Positions 28,937-38,677 of a stretch of DNA of 64,000 bases are shown piece after piece; positions within the stretch are counted from its first letter, which is position 1, and each line of letters starts with the position of its first letter. The translations under genes were made by a program, and so were the position numbers. The notes beneath the pieces were generated by a model, which ran no database searches, was not told the DNA's origin, and saw nothing but the letters and a program-made list of their open reading frames with translations. The stretch is taken from the NCBI RefSeq assembly GCF_013385425.1, contig NZ_JACAQA010000003.1, positions 372,001 to 436,000 on the forward strand. The letters run 5' to 3'. Origin of the DNA: Pseudomonas gingeri. Its GTDB lineage: Bacteria > Pseudomonadota > Gammaproteobacteria > Pseudomonadales > Pseudomonadaceae.

Positions 28937-30016
28937 TCATTCTCCGGTCTTGATCTTGCTCCACAGCCGCGTACGAATGCGATCGATATTCAATGGCATC
29001 GCTTCCAGGGCAAACAGCTTGCCCATCATTTCCGAGCTCGGATATACCTTGGTATCGGCCTTGAGCGCCGGGTCCACCAGGCTATCAGCCGCCACATTGC
29101 CATTGGCGTACTTCACATAGTTGCTGATACCGGCCATCACTTCCGGGCGCAGCAGGTAGTTCATAAAGGCGTAACCGGCTTTTTCATCCGGGGCATCGGC
29201 CGGCATTGCGACCATATCGAACCAGATGGCGGCACCTTCCCTGGGAATCGAGTAGCCGATATCAATACCGTTCTTCGCTTCCTTGGCCCGACTCTCGGCT
29301 TGCAGGATATCGCCGGAGAAACCCACCGCGACGCAGATATCACCATTGGCCAAGTCACTGACATATTTCGAGGAATGGAAGTAAGCCACATAGGGACGCA
29401 CTTTCATCAGTAAGGCTCCGGCTTTTTTATAGTCCGCCGGGTTCTTGCTGTGGTGCGGCAGGTGCAGGTAGTTCAAAGCGGCCGGGAGCAATTCGGGGCC
29501 GTTGTCGAGTATCGCCACCCCGCACTTCTGCAGTTTCTGCATGTTCTCGGGCTTGAAGATCAAGTCCCAGGAGTCCACCGGCGCGTTATCACCGAGCACC
29601 GCCTTGACCTTGTCGATGTTGTAACCGATGCCTGTGCTGCCCCACAGGTACGGGAAACCATGTTCATTGCCGGGGTCGTTGACCTGCAGCGCCTTGAGCA
29701 ACGCCGGGTTGAGGTTCTTCCAGTTCGGCAGCTGGCGCTTGTCGAGCTTTTTCAGCGCCCCTCCCTCAATCTGCCGGGCCATGAAATGGTTGGACGGGAA
29801 CACCACATCGTAGCCGGACTTGCCGGTCATCAACTTGCCATCCAGGGTCTCGTTGCTGTCATAGACGTCATAGGTGAACGCGATCCCGGTCTCCTGCTGG
29901 AAGTTCTGGGCGACGTCCGGGGCGATGTAATCCGACCAGTTGTAGATCTTGACGGTCTCGGCCGCCTGGCCGAGGGAGGCGACCAGCATCAAGGGAGCAA
30001 GGGACATGCGGATCAT
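28937..30016 (-). CDS. Polyamine ABC transporter periplasmic binding protein (PotF/SpuD-like)
   Basis: A 359-residue solute-binding protein with a signal peptide ending near GQAAE and the PotF-type opening VKIYNWSDYIAPDV. Also visible are GYDVVFPSNHFMARQ and the polyamine-contact regions LWGSTGIGYN and FDMVAMPADAPD. Putrescine or spermidine is the likely ligand. It has no permease or ATPase next to it. It lies downstream of a putrescine-type FAD oxidase on the same strand, consistent with uptake feeding catabolism. Confidence 0.9.
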   Translation of the reverse strand: MIRMSLAPLMLVASLGQAAETVKIYNWSDYIAPDVAQNFQQETGIAFTYDVYDSNETLDGKLMTGKSGYDVVFPSNHFMARQIEGGALKKLDKRQLPNWKNLNPALLKALQVNDPGNEHGFPYLWGSTGIGYNIDKVKAVLGDNAPVDSWDLIFKPENMQKLQKCGVAILDNGPELLPAALNYLHLPHHSKNPADYKKAGALLMKVRPYVAYFHSSKYVSDLANGDICVAVGFSGDILQAESRAKEAKNGIDIGYSIPREGAAIWFDMVAMPADAPDEKAGYAFMNYLLRPEVMAGISNYVKYANGNVAADSLVDPALKADTKVYPSSEMMGKLFALEAMPLNIDRIRTRLWSKIKTGE

Positions 30017-30120
30017 GAGTCGATTCCTGTGTGAGTTTTTGTTGGCAGGTTCGGGCGATCAGAGGATCAGAAAATCAGTGCATCGGTCTTGTGATGGATG
30101 AGCTGGCGCCCAGGCGCCGG

Positions 30121-31527
30121 TTACTGCATGAAACCCTCCATAAAGCCGGCAACGCTGCTCGCCAGCTTGCGGCGCCAGGGCGGCGTATCGGGGTCGGCCA
30201 GGGTCTGGTCCTCATGGACAAAGCTGCGGATGATCGCGTTGTAGCCCAGCCAGCGGCAGGGTTCCGGCTCCCAGGCTTTCAGTGCCTGGAGGCCGCCCTC
30301 GCGGATCACCCAGGGTTGCCGGACCCGTTCGCTATCCTGCTCCAGGATCAGGTCGGCCAGGGTCCGCCCGCCGAGATGGCTGGCACCCACGCCCTCGCCG
30401 CCATAACCTCCGGCCAGGGCCAGGCCATTGGCAGGGTCGCAGAGCATGTGCGGCTGGAACCGTCGCGACATGCCCAGGTTGCCGCCCCAGGAATGGCTGA
30501 TGCGGACCTTCTTCAATTGCGGGAACAGTTCGCCGAACAGGTAGCGGCGCAACTCGATTTCGCTGTCGGTGAGGTCGAAGTCATGCCGTAGCCGGCCGGC
30601 AAAGCGATAGCCGCCGCGAGCACCGAAGATCAGCCGGTTGTCCGCCGAGCGTTGGCCGTAGGTGACCTGGCGGCTGCTCTCGCTGAAGGCCTGGCCCTGG
30701 CTGAGGCCGATTTCGTCCCAGGTTGCGGCGGACAAGGGTTCGGTGGCCACCAGCAGGCTTTGCACCGGCAGTTGATAGCGGCCCAGGGGCGGCAGCGTCA
30801 CCGAGTAACCTTCCACGGCCGGGACTACCCAGCGACTGCGAATCTGCGACCGGACCGTGCGCAAGCCGCCAGAGCGCCAGTCGGTCACCGGGGTGTTTTC
30901 GAAGATCCGCACACCCAGGCGCTCGACGGCCCGGGCCAGGCCGCGCACCAGCTTGGCCGGCTGGACCGTGGCGATATGGGCGGCATGGATGCCGCCGTAG
31001 GGCCGGGCGACCCGAATCTGCCCGGCCAGTTGCTCGGGCCCCAGCCAGCGGTAATCGCTCTCGTTGAGACCCTGCTTGTAGAGTTTGTCCAGGTAGGTCC
31101 GCAGGCTGTGTTCCTGCTCGGGGTAACGCGCGGCGCAGTACAACGCCCCGGCCTTGCGGTAGTCGCAGTCGATGCCTTCGCGATCGATCACCCGCTTCAC
31201 TTCGTCGGGGATGTCATGCAGCAAGTCGAAGGACGCCCGCCGCTGTTCCGGCGACAGCCCGGCCAAAAGACGGTCTTCGCCCAGCAGATTGCCCATCACC
31301 CAACCGCCGTTGCGCCCCGACGCGCCGAAACCGGCGGTCTGCGCCTCGACAATCACCACATTCAATTGCGGGGCCTGGCGCTTGAGGTAATAGGCGGTCC
31401 ACAGCCCGGTGTAACCGGCGCCGACAATGGCCACATCGACATCCAGGTCCTGCTCCAGGGATGCCCGTGGCGTCAGCGGCTCATCGAGCTGATCCATCCA
31501 TAAACTGATAGTGCGCCATGCTGGCAT
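30121..31527 (-). CDS. FAD-dependent oxidoreductase, gamma-glutamylputrescine oxidase-like
   Basis: A 468-residue DAO-family flavoenzyme. The dinucleotide-binding motif is VAIVGAGYTGLWTAYYL (near residue 35), then GFGASGRNGGWV; the C-terminal FAD-contact block is GYGGEGVGASHLGGRTLADLI. Enzymes of this group (PuuB and relatives) oxidise gamma-glutamyl-putrescine or other amines. The ATG at 31527 has GGAG 6 bases upstream; the frame continues 12 bases to a GTG. It sits 50 bases after an AraC-type regulator and 104 before a polyamine binding protein, probably as one unit. Confidence 0.87.
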   Translation of the reverse strand: MPAWRTISLWMDQLDEPLTPRASLEQDLDVDVAIVGAGYTGLWTAYYLKRQAPQLNVVIVEAQTAGFGASGRNGGWVMGNLLGEDRLLAGLSPEQRRASFDLLHDIPDEVKRVIDREGIDCDYRKAGALYCAARYPEQEHSLRTYLDKLYKQGLNESDYRWLGPEQLAGQIRVARPYGGIHAAHIATVQPAKLVRGLARAVERLGVRIFENTPVTDWRSGGLRTVRSQIRSRWVVPAVEGYSVTLPPLGRYQLPVQSLLVATEPLSAATWDEIGLSQGQAFSESSRQVTYGQRSADNRLIFGARGGYRFAGRLRHDFDLTDSEIELRRYLFGELFPQLKKVRISHSWGGNLGMSRRFQPHMLCDPANGLALAGGYGGEGVGASHLGGRTLADLILEQDSERVRQPWVIREGGLQALKAWEPEPCRWLGYNAIIRSFVHEDQTLADPDTPPWRRKLASSVAGFMEGFMQ

Positions 31528-31576
31528 TCCAGACTCCACAACCGGTAACAGATGGTTGCGATCCTAGTGCCAGTGC

Positions 31577-32392
31577 TCAGAGGCTGTCTTGCGCGCGTGC
31601 ACGCAGAGAAATTTCCTTGACGTAGGCCTTGGGCGACAGGCCGGTGTGCTCGCGAAAGCACTTGTAGAAGGCCGACAAGGAATTGAATCCGGCGGCAAAG
31701 GCCAACTCATCGATACGTAACGGCGGCACGGCCTTGTCCAGTGCAGCCAGCAGATGCTGCAGGCGCGCCTGGTTGACGTAGCGGTAGAAACTCTGGCCGA
31801 GCACCTGGTTGAGCAGATAGGAAATCTGATTACGGCTATAGCCGCACTCCCCGGCGACCCGTTGCAGGTCCAGGTCGGGGTCCAGGTAGGCTTGCTGGCG
31901 CTGGAAATACTGTTGCAGGTCATCCGCCATAAAGCTCAGTTGCCGTGGCGACAGGCCCAGGCGACTGGTCGCCGCGCGTCTACCGCCAGTGGTCGTGCTG
32001 GCGACCTGTTCGCGCACCAGGGACGCGTATTCATTCACGCGCCAGATCAGGCCGTCACGCACGGTGATCGCCTCGCTGGAATGAAACGATACCAGGCCCT
32101 CGCCGCCACGCAGGGTCATCTGGTACTGGATAAAAGCGGTATTGCCATCCAGACGGATGCGATCGCTATGTTCGAGGGCTTCATCTGATTCGCGCGGCAT
32201 GCTCGATCCTACGTATTCGCGCAGCTCTGAAAGGCCCAGGACACGGTTCTGAAAGAAGTCGTGGTACTGGATCTGGGGATGGTACAGCGCCATCACCCCG
32301 TCAAGGTCGCGGTGTTTCCAGCACAGGTGGTAACGCAAAACGGTTTCGCCGGTCGCCCGGGTCTGCTGCGGGCCGTCATTGTCGTCGGACAT
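31577..32392 (-). CDS. NTF2/SnoaL-like domain fused to AraC-type HTH regulator
   Basis: A 271-residue protein in two parts. Residues 15-125 look like a SnoaL/NTF2-like fold (CWKHRDLDGVMALYHPQIQYHDFF, then AITVRDGLIWRVNEY). Residues 165-265 are an AraC double HTH (LQRVAGECGYSRNQISYLLNQ and IDELAFAAGFNSLSAFYKCFREHTG). Most AraC regulators carry a cupin sensor, so this pairing is unusual; the NTF2-like pocket may sense a small molecule. It is transcribed toward the FAD oxidase and binding protein and probably controls them. Function is inferred from position. Confidence 0.85.
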   Translation of the reverse strand: MSDDNDGPQQTRATGETVLRYHLCWKHRDLDGVMALYHPQIQYHDFFQNRVLGLSELREYVGSSMPRESDEALEHSDRIRLDGNTAFIQYQMTLRGGEGLVSFHSSEAITVRDGLIWRVNEYASLVREQVASTTTGGRRAATSRLGLSPRQLSFMADDLQQYFQRQQAYLDPDLDLQRVAGECGYSRNQISYLLNQVLGQSFYRYVNQARLQHLLAALDKAVPPLRIDELAFAAGFNSLSAFYKCFREHTGLSPKAYVKEISLRARAQDSL

Positions 32393-32562
32393 GGCGCACT
32401 CGAACCAAGATTAAGAGACATAGATCAAATTACACGAAAACAATCGCCGAACGGCTTGAAAAAACTCTCTTGCGCCCGTTGAACGGATGCTATTTTTAAG
32501 CCTTGTGCTGGTGGGACCATGAGGTCCCGCCGTTCCTACCCGCGAGCAAAAGGAAGCGCTCA

Positions 32563-32853
32563 ATGACCCAGGTGGGCAACATGAGTAAAGTCTTCAGCAA
32601 GGTGACTTTCCCCAACGCATGCCAACTGATGCGCTGGCATTTTCATCCCATGGGCTTCGAAGCCAGCATGGATGCGCCGGGCAGCATGGTCGCCCGGCTG
32701 TTCGACCGGGCCAGCGGCGAAACGCTGATCGCCATCGCCGGCATTCCTTGCGCCACGGTGATGAACGCCGCCGATGTGGAGCGGATCATCGAGGCGGTCG
32801 AGGATGAGCTTGAGGCCTTTGTGCCGCCCATGGGGCTGCGGGCCGTCAACTGA
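32563..32853 (+). CDS. DUF1652 family protein
   Basis: A 96-residue protein matching the DUF1652 pattern found widely in Pseudomonas: an aromatic/Pro-rich start (MRWHFHPMGFEASM), VARLFDRASGETLIAIAGI in the middle and an acidic helix ADVERIIEAVEDELE. AAGGAAG precedes the ATG by 7 bases. Function is unknown. A second, divergent family member is at 38408-38677. It stands alone, with a REP element just behind it. Confidence 0.75.
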   Translation: MTQVGNMSKVFSKVTFPNACQLMRWHFHPMGFEASMDAPGSMVARLFDRASGETLIAIAGIPCATVMNAADVERIIEAVEDELEAFVPPMGLRAVN

Positions 32854-32872
32854 CTCAAAGGCGACACCTGAC

Positions 32873-32950
32873 CTTGTGGGAGCGGAGCTTGCCCGCGAAG
32901 AGGCCCGCGAGAACGCTAAAAGCTTCGCGGGCAAGCTCCGCTCCCACAAG
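32873..32950. repeat. REP palindrome with a perfect 28-bp stem
   Basis: The arm CTTGTGGGAGCGGAGCTTGC plus eight more bases (32873-32900) is matched exactly by its reverse complement at 32923-32950. This is the most intact REP in the window, placed between a DUF1652 gene and the convergent helicase. Confidence 0.85.
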
Positions 32951-33002
32951 TTTATAGGGCGTGTTCAATACCCTTTTACAGTTCCATAGATAAGCGCAAC
33001 CT

Positions 33003-35468
33003 TCAGCGCTTGGCGCGTAAATCGGCGAAAAAAGCTTTGTCCCCCGCCACCCGATCCGAGGCCTTGGGCCCGTTCGCGGCCTGGCCGTCCTGCCCGTCCA
33101 GATACCAATAGCAATGCTTTACCGCCCGGGTGATGCCGACATAGGCCAGCCGCAGGATCTCGTCCTTCTGCGCCTTGTCGTAGGCCTCGGCATCGCCATC
33201 CTCCCCGAGCCCGGCCATGCGATAGACCTGGTTCTTGTAGGGTGAACGGGTCAGATGCAGGCAGTCGCCCAACAGGAACACCACATCGGCCTGCAGCCCC
33301 TTGGCGCTGTGATAGGTCAGTTGCTTGAGCCGTCGCTGCTCGAAAGGCAAGCTAGAATCAACATTAACTACAGAAGAAATATGCTCATTAATCAGTAACT
33401 TATCGCTACTTTTTCGAAACAACATCAAGATGCTTTCGCCACGCCGGTAGTGCTCTTCCAAACGTTTGGCCAAACCGGCATCGTCCCGATCCAGCACATT
33501 GACCGGCCACAGTTCCTTTGGCTCGCCGCTGGCCTTGGCCTTTTTCCCGGCAATCGCCGGTGCCGCGCGGACAATATGCTCGGCCGCATCGATGATGTGC
33601 TGATGACTGCGATAGTTGTCACTGAGCATGACCCGGGTGGTCGCCGGTGACGGGAATTGCTTGCTGAACTCCATGAAGTACTTGGGCGAACTCCCCCGCC
33701 AGCCATAAATCGACTGCCAGTCATCGCCCACGCACAACAGCGACGAATGCCGGGCCGCGCGACCGACCTGCATCGCCGGGCCACGGCGGCGGATCTCCCG
33801 CAGGCTGGCCCGCAACCAGGAGACGATCTGCGGTGAAACGTCCTGGAACTCGTCGATCATCAGGTGCGACAACGGACGCAATAGCTCGTCACTGAGCAGC
33901 GCCTGGTTTTCCGGGGTGTTTTCGCCGAACAGCGAGAACATGCGGTTATAGGTCATGATCGGTGGCGACTGGGCCAGCAGATGGGTTTCGAGGGCCTTCC
34001 AGAACAGGCTCAGGGCTTCGAAGAAGAAGCGGTCCGGATCGTCCTCGGCGAAACTCATCCGCGCGACGGCGGCCGGCACATCCAGCCCAAGGTTCTCGAT
34101 AAAGCCGGCGGCCATCACAAAACAGTCGAGCAGCGGTGCGGACGCCAGTTCACCCTTGACCTTGTAATCGAAGCCGGGACCGGCGGTGGCATCACCCGCC
34201 AGGGACGACAAAACGCATTTGGCCGATTCGTAACTATCCAACCATATCAATTGCTTACGACAGAAAGCTTGAAACAGGGTGCGCTTTACCGCCCATTCGG
34301 CGCGCACCGTGAGCTTGGATCCGGGACGACTGATCTGCGGACTTTCCCGTGGATCGAAGCCAAGTACCACCCAGGCCTCCAGCTCGGCAATGTAACCATG
34401 GCAATGGAACGGCGAACCGTTGATCTCGATGACCTCACGGTCCGGTTCAATCCCGGCAATCGGCCAGGCACCCGCGCGAAACCACAGGTCCTCCAGGGTG
34501 TCGCACAGCTCCTCGTCGCGTTTGGACGCCAGCTCGGTGACCGCCATGCGCTTGCGCACATCCGGGTGGTCCTGGTCCAGCTCACGCAGTTGCAGAGCCT
34601 GCTTGTAGAGCGGCACCAGCACTTCGCGAAAACGCGGATTATCGGTGTGCAAACGTTGATAGCAGGCATTCAACTGCTGGCGCTGGGCGTCGTTGATCCG
34701 CAGGTCGAACGGGTTGCTGTCGGCGCCTTCCTCGGCGAACAGGCTACGCTCACTGAGGTTCTCGAACGCCTGCAACTGACCGAAGCCCGGCAGGCTGCGG
34801 ACCATGGGCAGGATCCGCGAGTGAAAGGTGCGTACCACCTCACGGGCATCCCGAGGGCTTAGCACATGTCCCCAGAGGCCCATGACCTCCACCAGCTTGG
34901 CCATGAAGTCCTTGCGCGACTCACGGGTAAAGGTCACCACGGTCATGGCGTCCAGTTCAAAGCCCAGGTAGTGGGTCAGCAGCAGGATGCGCAGCACCAA
35001 TGAAGTCGACTTGCCGGCACCGGCACCAGCGATCACCGACGTCGAGGGTGTGTCACTGAATATCATTTTCCATTGCGCCGCACTGGGCTGCGACTGGGCA
35101 GGCAGGAGCCGGGCCACATCGGCCTTGATCCGCTTCTTCAATTCCGCCGTCAGCGGCAGGCGCCAATCGTCGAACAGATTGTCGTCGACCCCGGGTGCGC
35201 GATGTTCTACCGGACGCGTATCGCGGATCAGCAGGAGCTGGCGTCCCTCCTCCAGGCCGTCGCGTCGCCCCTCCTCATAACCGTACTCGAGGCCGGCGCC
35301 ATGGCCGCTACGAAAGCCGTCGGCCTGGCCCTGCAACCAGGACGCCACGTGCTGGGCGCGCAAACGACTCAGGCCACCGCCCAGCAACTTGGCCAGCAAG
35401 CGCTTGAACAGGGGCAATTGAGCCAGGGGGGAAAGTTCGGCAGGCGGTTCGGGTGTCGGTGATGGCAC
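33003..35468 (-). CDS. UvrD/Rep-type superfamily 1 DNA helicase
   Basis: An 821-residue SF1A helicase. Motif I is GAGAGKST at 148-155, then VVTFTRESRKDF (Ia), DEFQDVSPQI (II), GDDWQSIYGWRG (III), and TYHSAKGLQADVVFLLG (V) followed by YVGITRAVKHCYW (VI). An N-terminal region of about 130 residues carries a GY/GxEEGRRDG-type charged repeat (EYGYEEGRRDGLEEGRQ) of unknown role. It is longer than UvrD and closer in plan to helicase IV-like proteins. It stands alone, convergent to DUF1652. Two short AT-rich patches lie inside the gene near 33350-33425 and 34215-34265. Confidence 0.9.
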   Translation of the reverse strand: MPSPTPEPPAELSPLAQLPLFKRLLAKLLGGGLSRLRAQHVASWLQGQADGFRSGHGAGLEYGYEEGRRDGLEEGRQLLLIRDTRPVEHRAPGVDDNLFDDWRLPLTAELKKRIKADVARLLPAQSQPSAAQWKMIFSDTPSTSVIAGAGAGKSTSLVLRILLLTHYLGFELDAMTVVTFTRESRKDFMAKLVEVMGLWGHVLSPRDAREVVRTFHSRILPMVRSLPGFGQLQAFENLSERSLFAEEGADSNPFDLRINDAQRQQLNACYQRLHTDNPRFREVLVPLYKQALQLRELDQDHPDVRKRMAVTELASKRDEELCDTLEDLWFRAGAWPIAGIEPDREVIEINGSPFHCHGYIAELEAWVVLGFDPRESPQISRPGSKLTVRAEWAVKRTLFQAFCRKQLIWLDSYESAKCVLSSLAGDATAGPGFDYKVKGELASAPLLDCFVMAAGFIENLGLDVPAAVARMSFAEDDPDRFFFEALSLFWKALETHLLAQSPPIMTYNRMFSLFGENTPENQALLSDELLRPLSHLMIDEFQDVSPQIVSWLRASLREIRRRGPAMQVGRAARHSSLLCVGDDWQSIYGWRGSSPKYFMEFSKQFPSPATTRVMLSDNYRSHQHIIDAAEHIVRAAPAIAGKKAKASGEPKELWPVNVLDRDDAGLAKRLEEHYRRGESILMLFRKSSDKLLINEHISSVVNVDSSLPFEQRRLKQLTYHSAKGLQADVVFLLGDCLHLTRSPYKNQVYRMAGLGEDGDAEAYDKAQKDEILRLAYVGITRAVKHCYWYLDGQDGQAANGPKASDRVAGDKAFFADLRAKR

Positions 35469-35739
35469 GCTGACTCCAGGTAGGCGACGGTCTGGGCGAA
35501 AGGCCTATGGTCGCTCCATTACGTCCCGAGTTCTAGTCAATTGCTTGTCGATCAGCCATTTAGGCGACGAATTGAAAGTCCGGAGAGAACTCTAACAATC
35601 GAATAAATCGATTGATTTAAGGCATTTTTTACGCTTTTTATCGATATCTATTTAATAGATGATCGCTGCCATCAACCACCGGTTACCGTCCTGCCCCGGC
35701 TCCTGCCGGCCCATGACGAACCTGAACAGGAGAAGACTC

Positions 35740-36438
35740 ATGCTGCAACTTCGACCCTTCAAGACCCTGGGCGGCGCTCATCATGGCTGGCTGGATGCGC
35801 ACCACCATTTTTCGTTCGCCGAATACCATGATCCGCAACGCATGAACTGGGGCAACCTGCGGGTCTGGAACGACGACGTGATCGCACCCGGCACCGGCTT
35901 TCCAAAACACCCGCACCGGGACATGGAAATCATCACCTATGTCCGTGAAGGCGCCATCAGCCACGAAGACAACCTGGGCAACAAGGGCCGTACCGAAGCC
36001 GGTGATGTCCAGGTCATGAGTGCCGGGACCGGGATCGCCCACAGCGAGTACAACCTGGAATCGACGCCGACCAAGATCTTCCAGATCTGGGTGATTCCCA
36101 ACGAGGCCGGCTCGGCCCCGTCCTGGGGCGCCAAGCCGTTTCCCAAGGGGGAACGTGGCGAAGGTTTCGTTACCCTGGCCAGCGGCAAGAGCGGCGACGA
36201 CCAGAGCCTGCGGATTCGCGCCGATGCCCGCCTGGTGGCGGCCAATCTGAAGGCCGGGGAAAGCGCCGAGTATCATCTGGACAGCGGTCGTCGCGCCTAC
36301 CTGGTGCCTGCCACGGGGGTGATCGAAGTCAATGGCCTGCGTGCCGAAGCACGCGACGGGGTGGCGGTGGCGGATGAGCAGGTGCTGCGGGTGACCGCCG
36401 TGCAGGACAGCGAAATCATCCTGGTGGACCTGGCCTGA
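35740..36438 (+). CDS. Pirin-family protein (YhhW-like)
   Basis: A 232-residue bicupin with the pirin metal site visible as HPHRDMEIITYV and HEDNLGNKGRTEAGDVQVMSAGTGIAHSE split over two strands. AGGAG lies 9 bases before the ATG. Family members such as E. coli YhhW have quercetinase activity, others act as redox-linked regulators; neither can be chosen here. The 270 bases upstream are AT-rich toward 35580-35660 and should hold its promoter and that of the divergent helicase. A strong terminator follows. Confidence 0.9.
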   Translation: MLQLRPFKTLGGAHHGWLDAHHHFSFAEYHDPQRMNWGNLRVWNDDVIAPGTGFPKHPHRDMEIITYVREGAISHEDNLGNKGRTEAGDVQVMSAGTGIAHSEYNLESTPTKIFQIWVIPNEAGSAPSWGAKPFPKGERGEGFVTLASGKSGDDQSLRIRADARLVAANLKAGESAEYHLDSGRRAYLVPATGVIEVNGLRAEARDGVAVADEQVLRVTAVQDSEIILVDLA

Positions 36439-36457
36439 TTCGCTGATCGGCAAAACC

Positions 36458-36500
36458 AAAAAGGGGTGAACGACAATCGTCGTTCACCCCTTTTTTACGC
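36458..36500 (+). terminator. Rho-independent terminator after the pirin gene
   Basis: A perfect 17-bp stem (AAAAAGGGGTGAACGAC and its complement) with loop AATC ends in a T-run. It lies 20 bases after the pirin stop and its flanking A-run could let it act for the opposite strand too. Confidence 0.93.
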
Positions 36501-36515
36501 TGCAAACGCAATCAA

Positions 36516-36587
36516 CTGTGAGCTGGCTTGCCAGCGATAGCGATGTAGCATTCACCACCGCTATCGCCAGCAAGCCGGCTCCTACAG
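36516..36587. repeat. REP palindrome
   Basis: Inverted arms (GAGCTGGCTTGCCAGCGATAG and CTATCGCCAGCAAGCCGGCT) sit between the pirin terminator and the pgm stop codon. This belongs to the GCTGGCTTGCCAGC subtype rather than the GGGCTTGCCCGC subtype seen elsewhere in the window. Confidence 0.8.
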
Positions 36588-36596
36588 AAACCGTGT

Positions 36597-38243
36597 TCAG
36601 CTCGGTGAAATCGCCCCATCCACCAGCACCTGGGCTTCTTCCACCAGGCGCTTGAGGTGATCGTCACCGATAAAGCTCTCGGCGTAGATCTTGTAGATGT
36701 CCTCGGTGCCCGAAGGACGCGCGGCGAACCAGCCGTTCTCGGTCATCACCTTCAACCCGCCAATGGCCTGGTCGTTGCCCGGCGCGTGGCTGAGGATGCG
36801 CTGGATCGACTCGCCCGCCAGTTGCGTGGACGTCACCTGCTCAGGTGCCAGTTTGCTCAGCAGGGCCTTCTGCGCCGGGGTGGCCTTGGCATCGACCCGC
36901 ACGGAGAACGGCTCGCCCAGTTCATCGGTCAGGCCGCGATAGATCTGGCTCGGATCACGCCCGGTGCGCGCGGTCATTTCCGCCGCCAGCAAGGCCGGGA
37001 TCAGGCCGTCCTTGTCGGTGGTCCAGACGCTGCCGTCCTTGCGCAGGAACGACGCCCCCGCACTCTCCTCGCCACCAAAGCCGAGGGAACCGTCGAACAG
37101 GCCGTCGGCGAACCACTTGAAGCCCACCGGCACTTCGTACAGGCGCCGGCCCAGGCGGGCCGCAACCCGATCGATCAGGCCACTGCTGACCACGGTCTTG
37201 CCAACCGCAGCATCCGCGCGCCACTGCGGACGGTTCTGGAACAGGTAGTCGATGGACACCGCCAGGTAGTTGTTCGGCGCCAACAGGCCGCCGGACGGGG
37301 TGACGATGCCGTGACGGTCATGGTCAGGGTCGCAGGCAAAGGCCACGTCGAAGCGTTCTTTCAAACCGATCAGGCCCTGCATCGCATGGCTGGAGGATGG
37401 GTCCATGCGGATCTTGCCGTCCCAGTCCACGCACATGAAGCGGAAGGTCGGGTCGACTTCGGTGTTGACCACTTCCAGATTCAGTCGATAGTGCTCGGCA
37501 ATCGCCGACCAGTAGCGCACGCCGGCCCCGCCCAGGGGGTCCACGCCCAGGCGCAGGCCGGAGGAACGGATGGCATCCAGATCGATGACATTGATCAGAT
37601 CGGCTACATAGGTGTTGAGGTAGTCGTGGCGATGGGTGGTGCTGGCCTTGAGCGCCTGCTCGTAGCTCACACGCTTCACACCGGCCAGGCGGTTGGCGAG
37701 CAGTTCGTTGGCCTTGGCCTCGATCCACTTGGTGACATGGGTATCGGCCGGGCCGCCATTGGGCGGGTTGTATTTGAAGCCGCCGCTTTCCGGTGGGTTA
37801 TGGGACGGGGTGATGACCACGCCGTCCGCCAGGCCCGAGGTGCGACCGCGGTTGTAGCAGATGATCGCGTGAGAGACCGCGGGCGTCGGCGTGTACTCGT
37901 CGGCGGCGGCGATCATGGTGTCCACGCCATTGGCGGCGAACACTTCCAGGGCGCTGGCGCCGGCCGGCGTGGACAACGCATGGGTGTCGATGCCGACAAA
38001 CAGCGGACCGTCGATCCCCTGGGCCTGGCGGTACAGGCAGATGGCCTGGCTGATGGCCAGGACATGCCACTCGTTGAAACTCAGCTCGAACGAAGTGCCA
38101 CGATGCCCGGAGGTGCCGAAGGCCACACGCTGGGTGGAGATCGCCGCATCGGGCTGACCGGTGTAATAGGCCGATACCAGTCGCGGGATATCAACCAGCA
38201 ACTGTGCCGGTGCCGGCTTGCCCGCAAAAGGACTGAGTGTCAT
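36597..38243 (-). CDS. pgm: Phosphoglucomutase, alpha-D-glucose-phosphate specific
   Basis: A 548-residue enzyme of the bacterial Pgm type. It opens with the AFGTSGHRG motif (41-49), has the phosphoserine loop VITPSHNPP with Ser147, the metal loop [10 protein letters not shown], the sugar-binding [10 protein letters not shown] and the C-terminal phosphate-binding [15 protein letters not shown]. It interconverts glucose-1-P and glucose-6-P. Stand-alone gene; the ribosome site AGAGG precedes the ATG. Confidence 0.95.
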   Translation of the reverse strand: MTLSPFAGKPAPAQLLVDIPRLVSAYYTGQPDAAISTQRVAFGTSGHRGTSFELSFNEWHVLAISQAICLYRQAQGIDGPLFVGIDTHALSTPAGASALEVFAANGVDTMIAAADEYTPTPAVSHAIICYNRGRTSGLADGVVITPSHNPPESGGFKYNPPNGGPADTHVTKWIEAKANELLANRLAGVKRVSYEQALKASTTHRHDYLNTYVADLINVIDLDAIRSSGLRLGVDPLGGAGVRYWSAIAEHYRLNLEVVNTEVDPTFRFMCVDWDGKIRMDPSSSHAMQGLIGLKERFDVAFACDPDHDRHGIVTPSGGLLAPNNYLAVSIDYLFQNRPQWRADAAVGKTVVSSGLIDRVAARLGRRLYEVPVGFKWFADGLFDGSLGFGGEESAGASFLRKDGSVWTTDKDGLIPALLAAEMTARTGRDPSQIYRGLTDELGEPFSVRVDAKATPAQKALLSKLAPEQVTSTQLAGESIQRILSHAPGNDQAIGGLKVMTENGWFAARPSGTEDIYKIYAESFIGDDHLKRLVEEAQVLVDGAISPS

Positions 38244-38407
38244 GCAAAACCTCTGGAGATGGATGGTACGGGGGAAGACGCGCAGTTTACTGGCAGTTCG
38301 ACACTGACGTTAAGGGTTCTATCCGTTGGCGCGAAGATTTTCCATGGGAAACGCGCTCCCCCGTGAGAGGAAGCGCGTCTCTTGATCAGCGCAAATGATG
38401 CGGCGCG

Positions 38408-38677
38408 TTAGCGCGCCCGTGCTTTCATTTCGCCAAGGGCGGCGACCTGATGATTTTTCAGGTCATAGCGCAGTCCGGCAATCAAGTCGGAGATGGCCCG
38501 ACTGCTGTCAAGCTTCGATGCCTGGATTCCGGTGACCATAAGGTCGATCCGTTCGGATTTTCGGTCGAAGACTCTGACCGTCAACGACTCGTCCGCCCCC
38601 AGGCTGCATTGGCAGCGCGTGGGCAGGAAACTGCTCTCGATGATGTTGCGTAACTCCAACGTGGACAATACTTGCAT
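38408..38677 (-). CDS. DUF1652 family protein
   Basis: An 89-residue protein beginning MQVLSTLELRNIIESSFLPTR, the classic DUF1652 opening, with LTVRVFDRKSERIDLMVTGI and SSRAISDLIAGLRYDL. AAAGGAGAG lies about 8 bases before the ATG. An upstream extension of the frame has no ribosome site and is ignored. Function unknown. It lies 165 bases upstream of pgm on the same strand. Confidence 0.85.
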   Translation of the reverse strand: MQVLSTLELRNIIESSFLPTRCQCSLGADESLTVRVFDRKSERIDLMVTGIQASKLDSSRAISDLIAGLRYDLKNHQVAALGEMKARAR

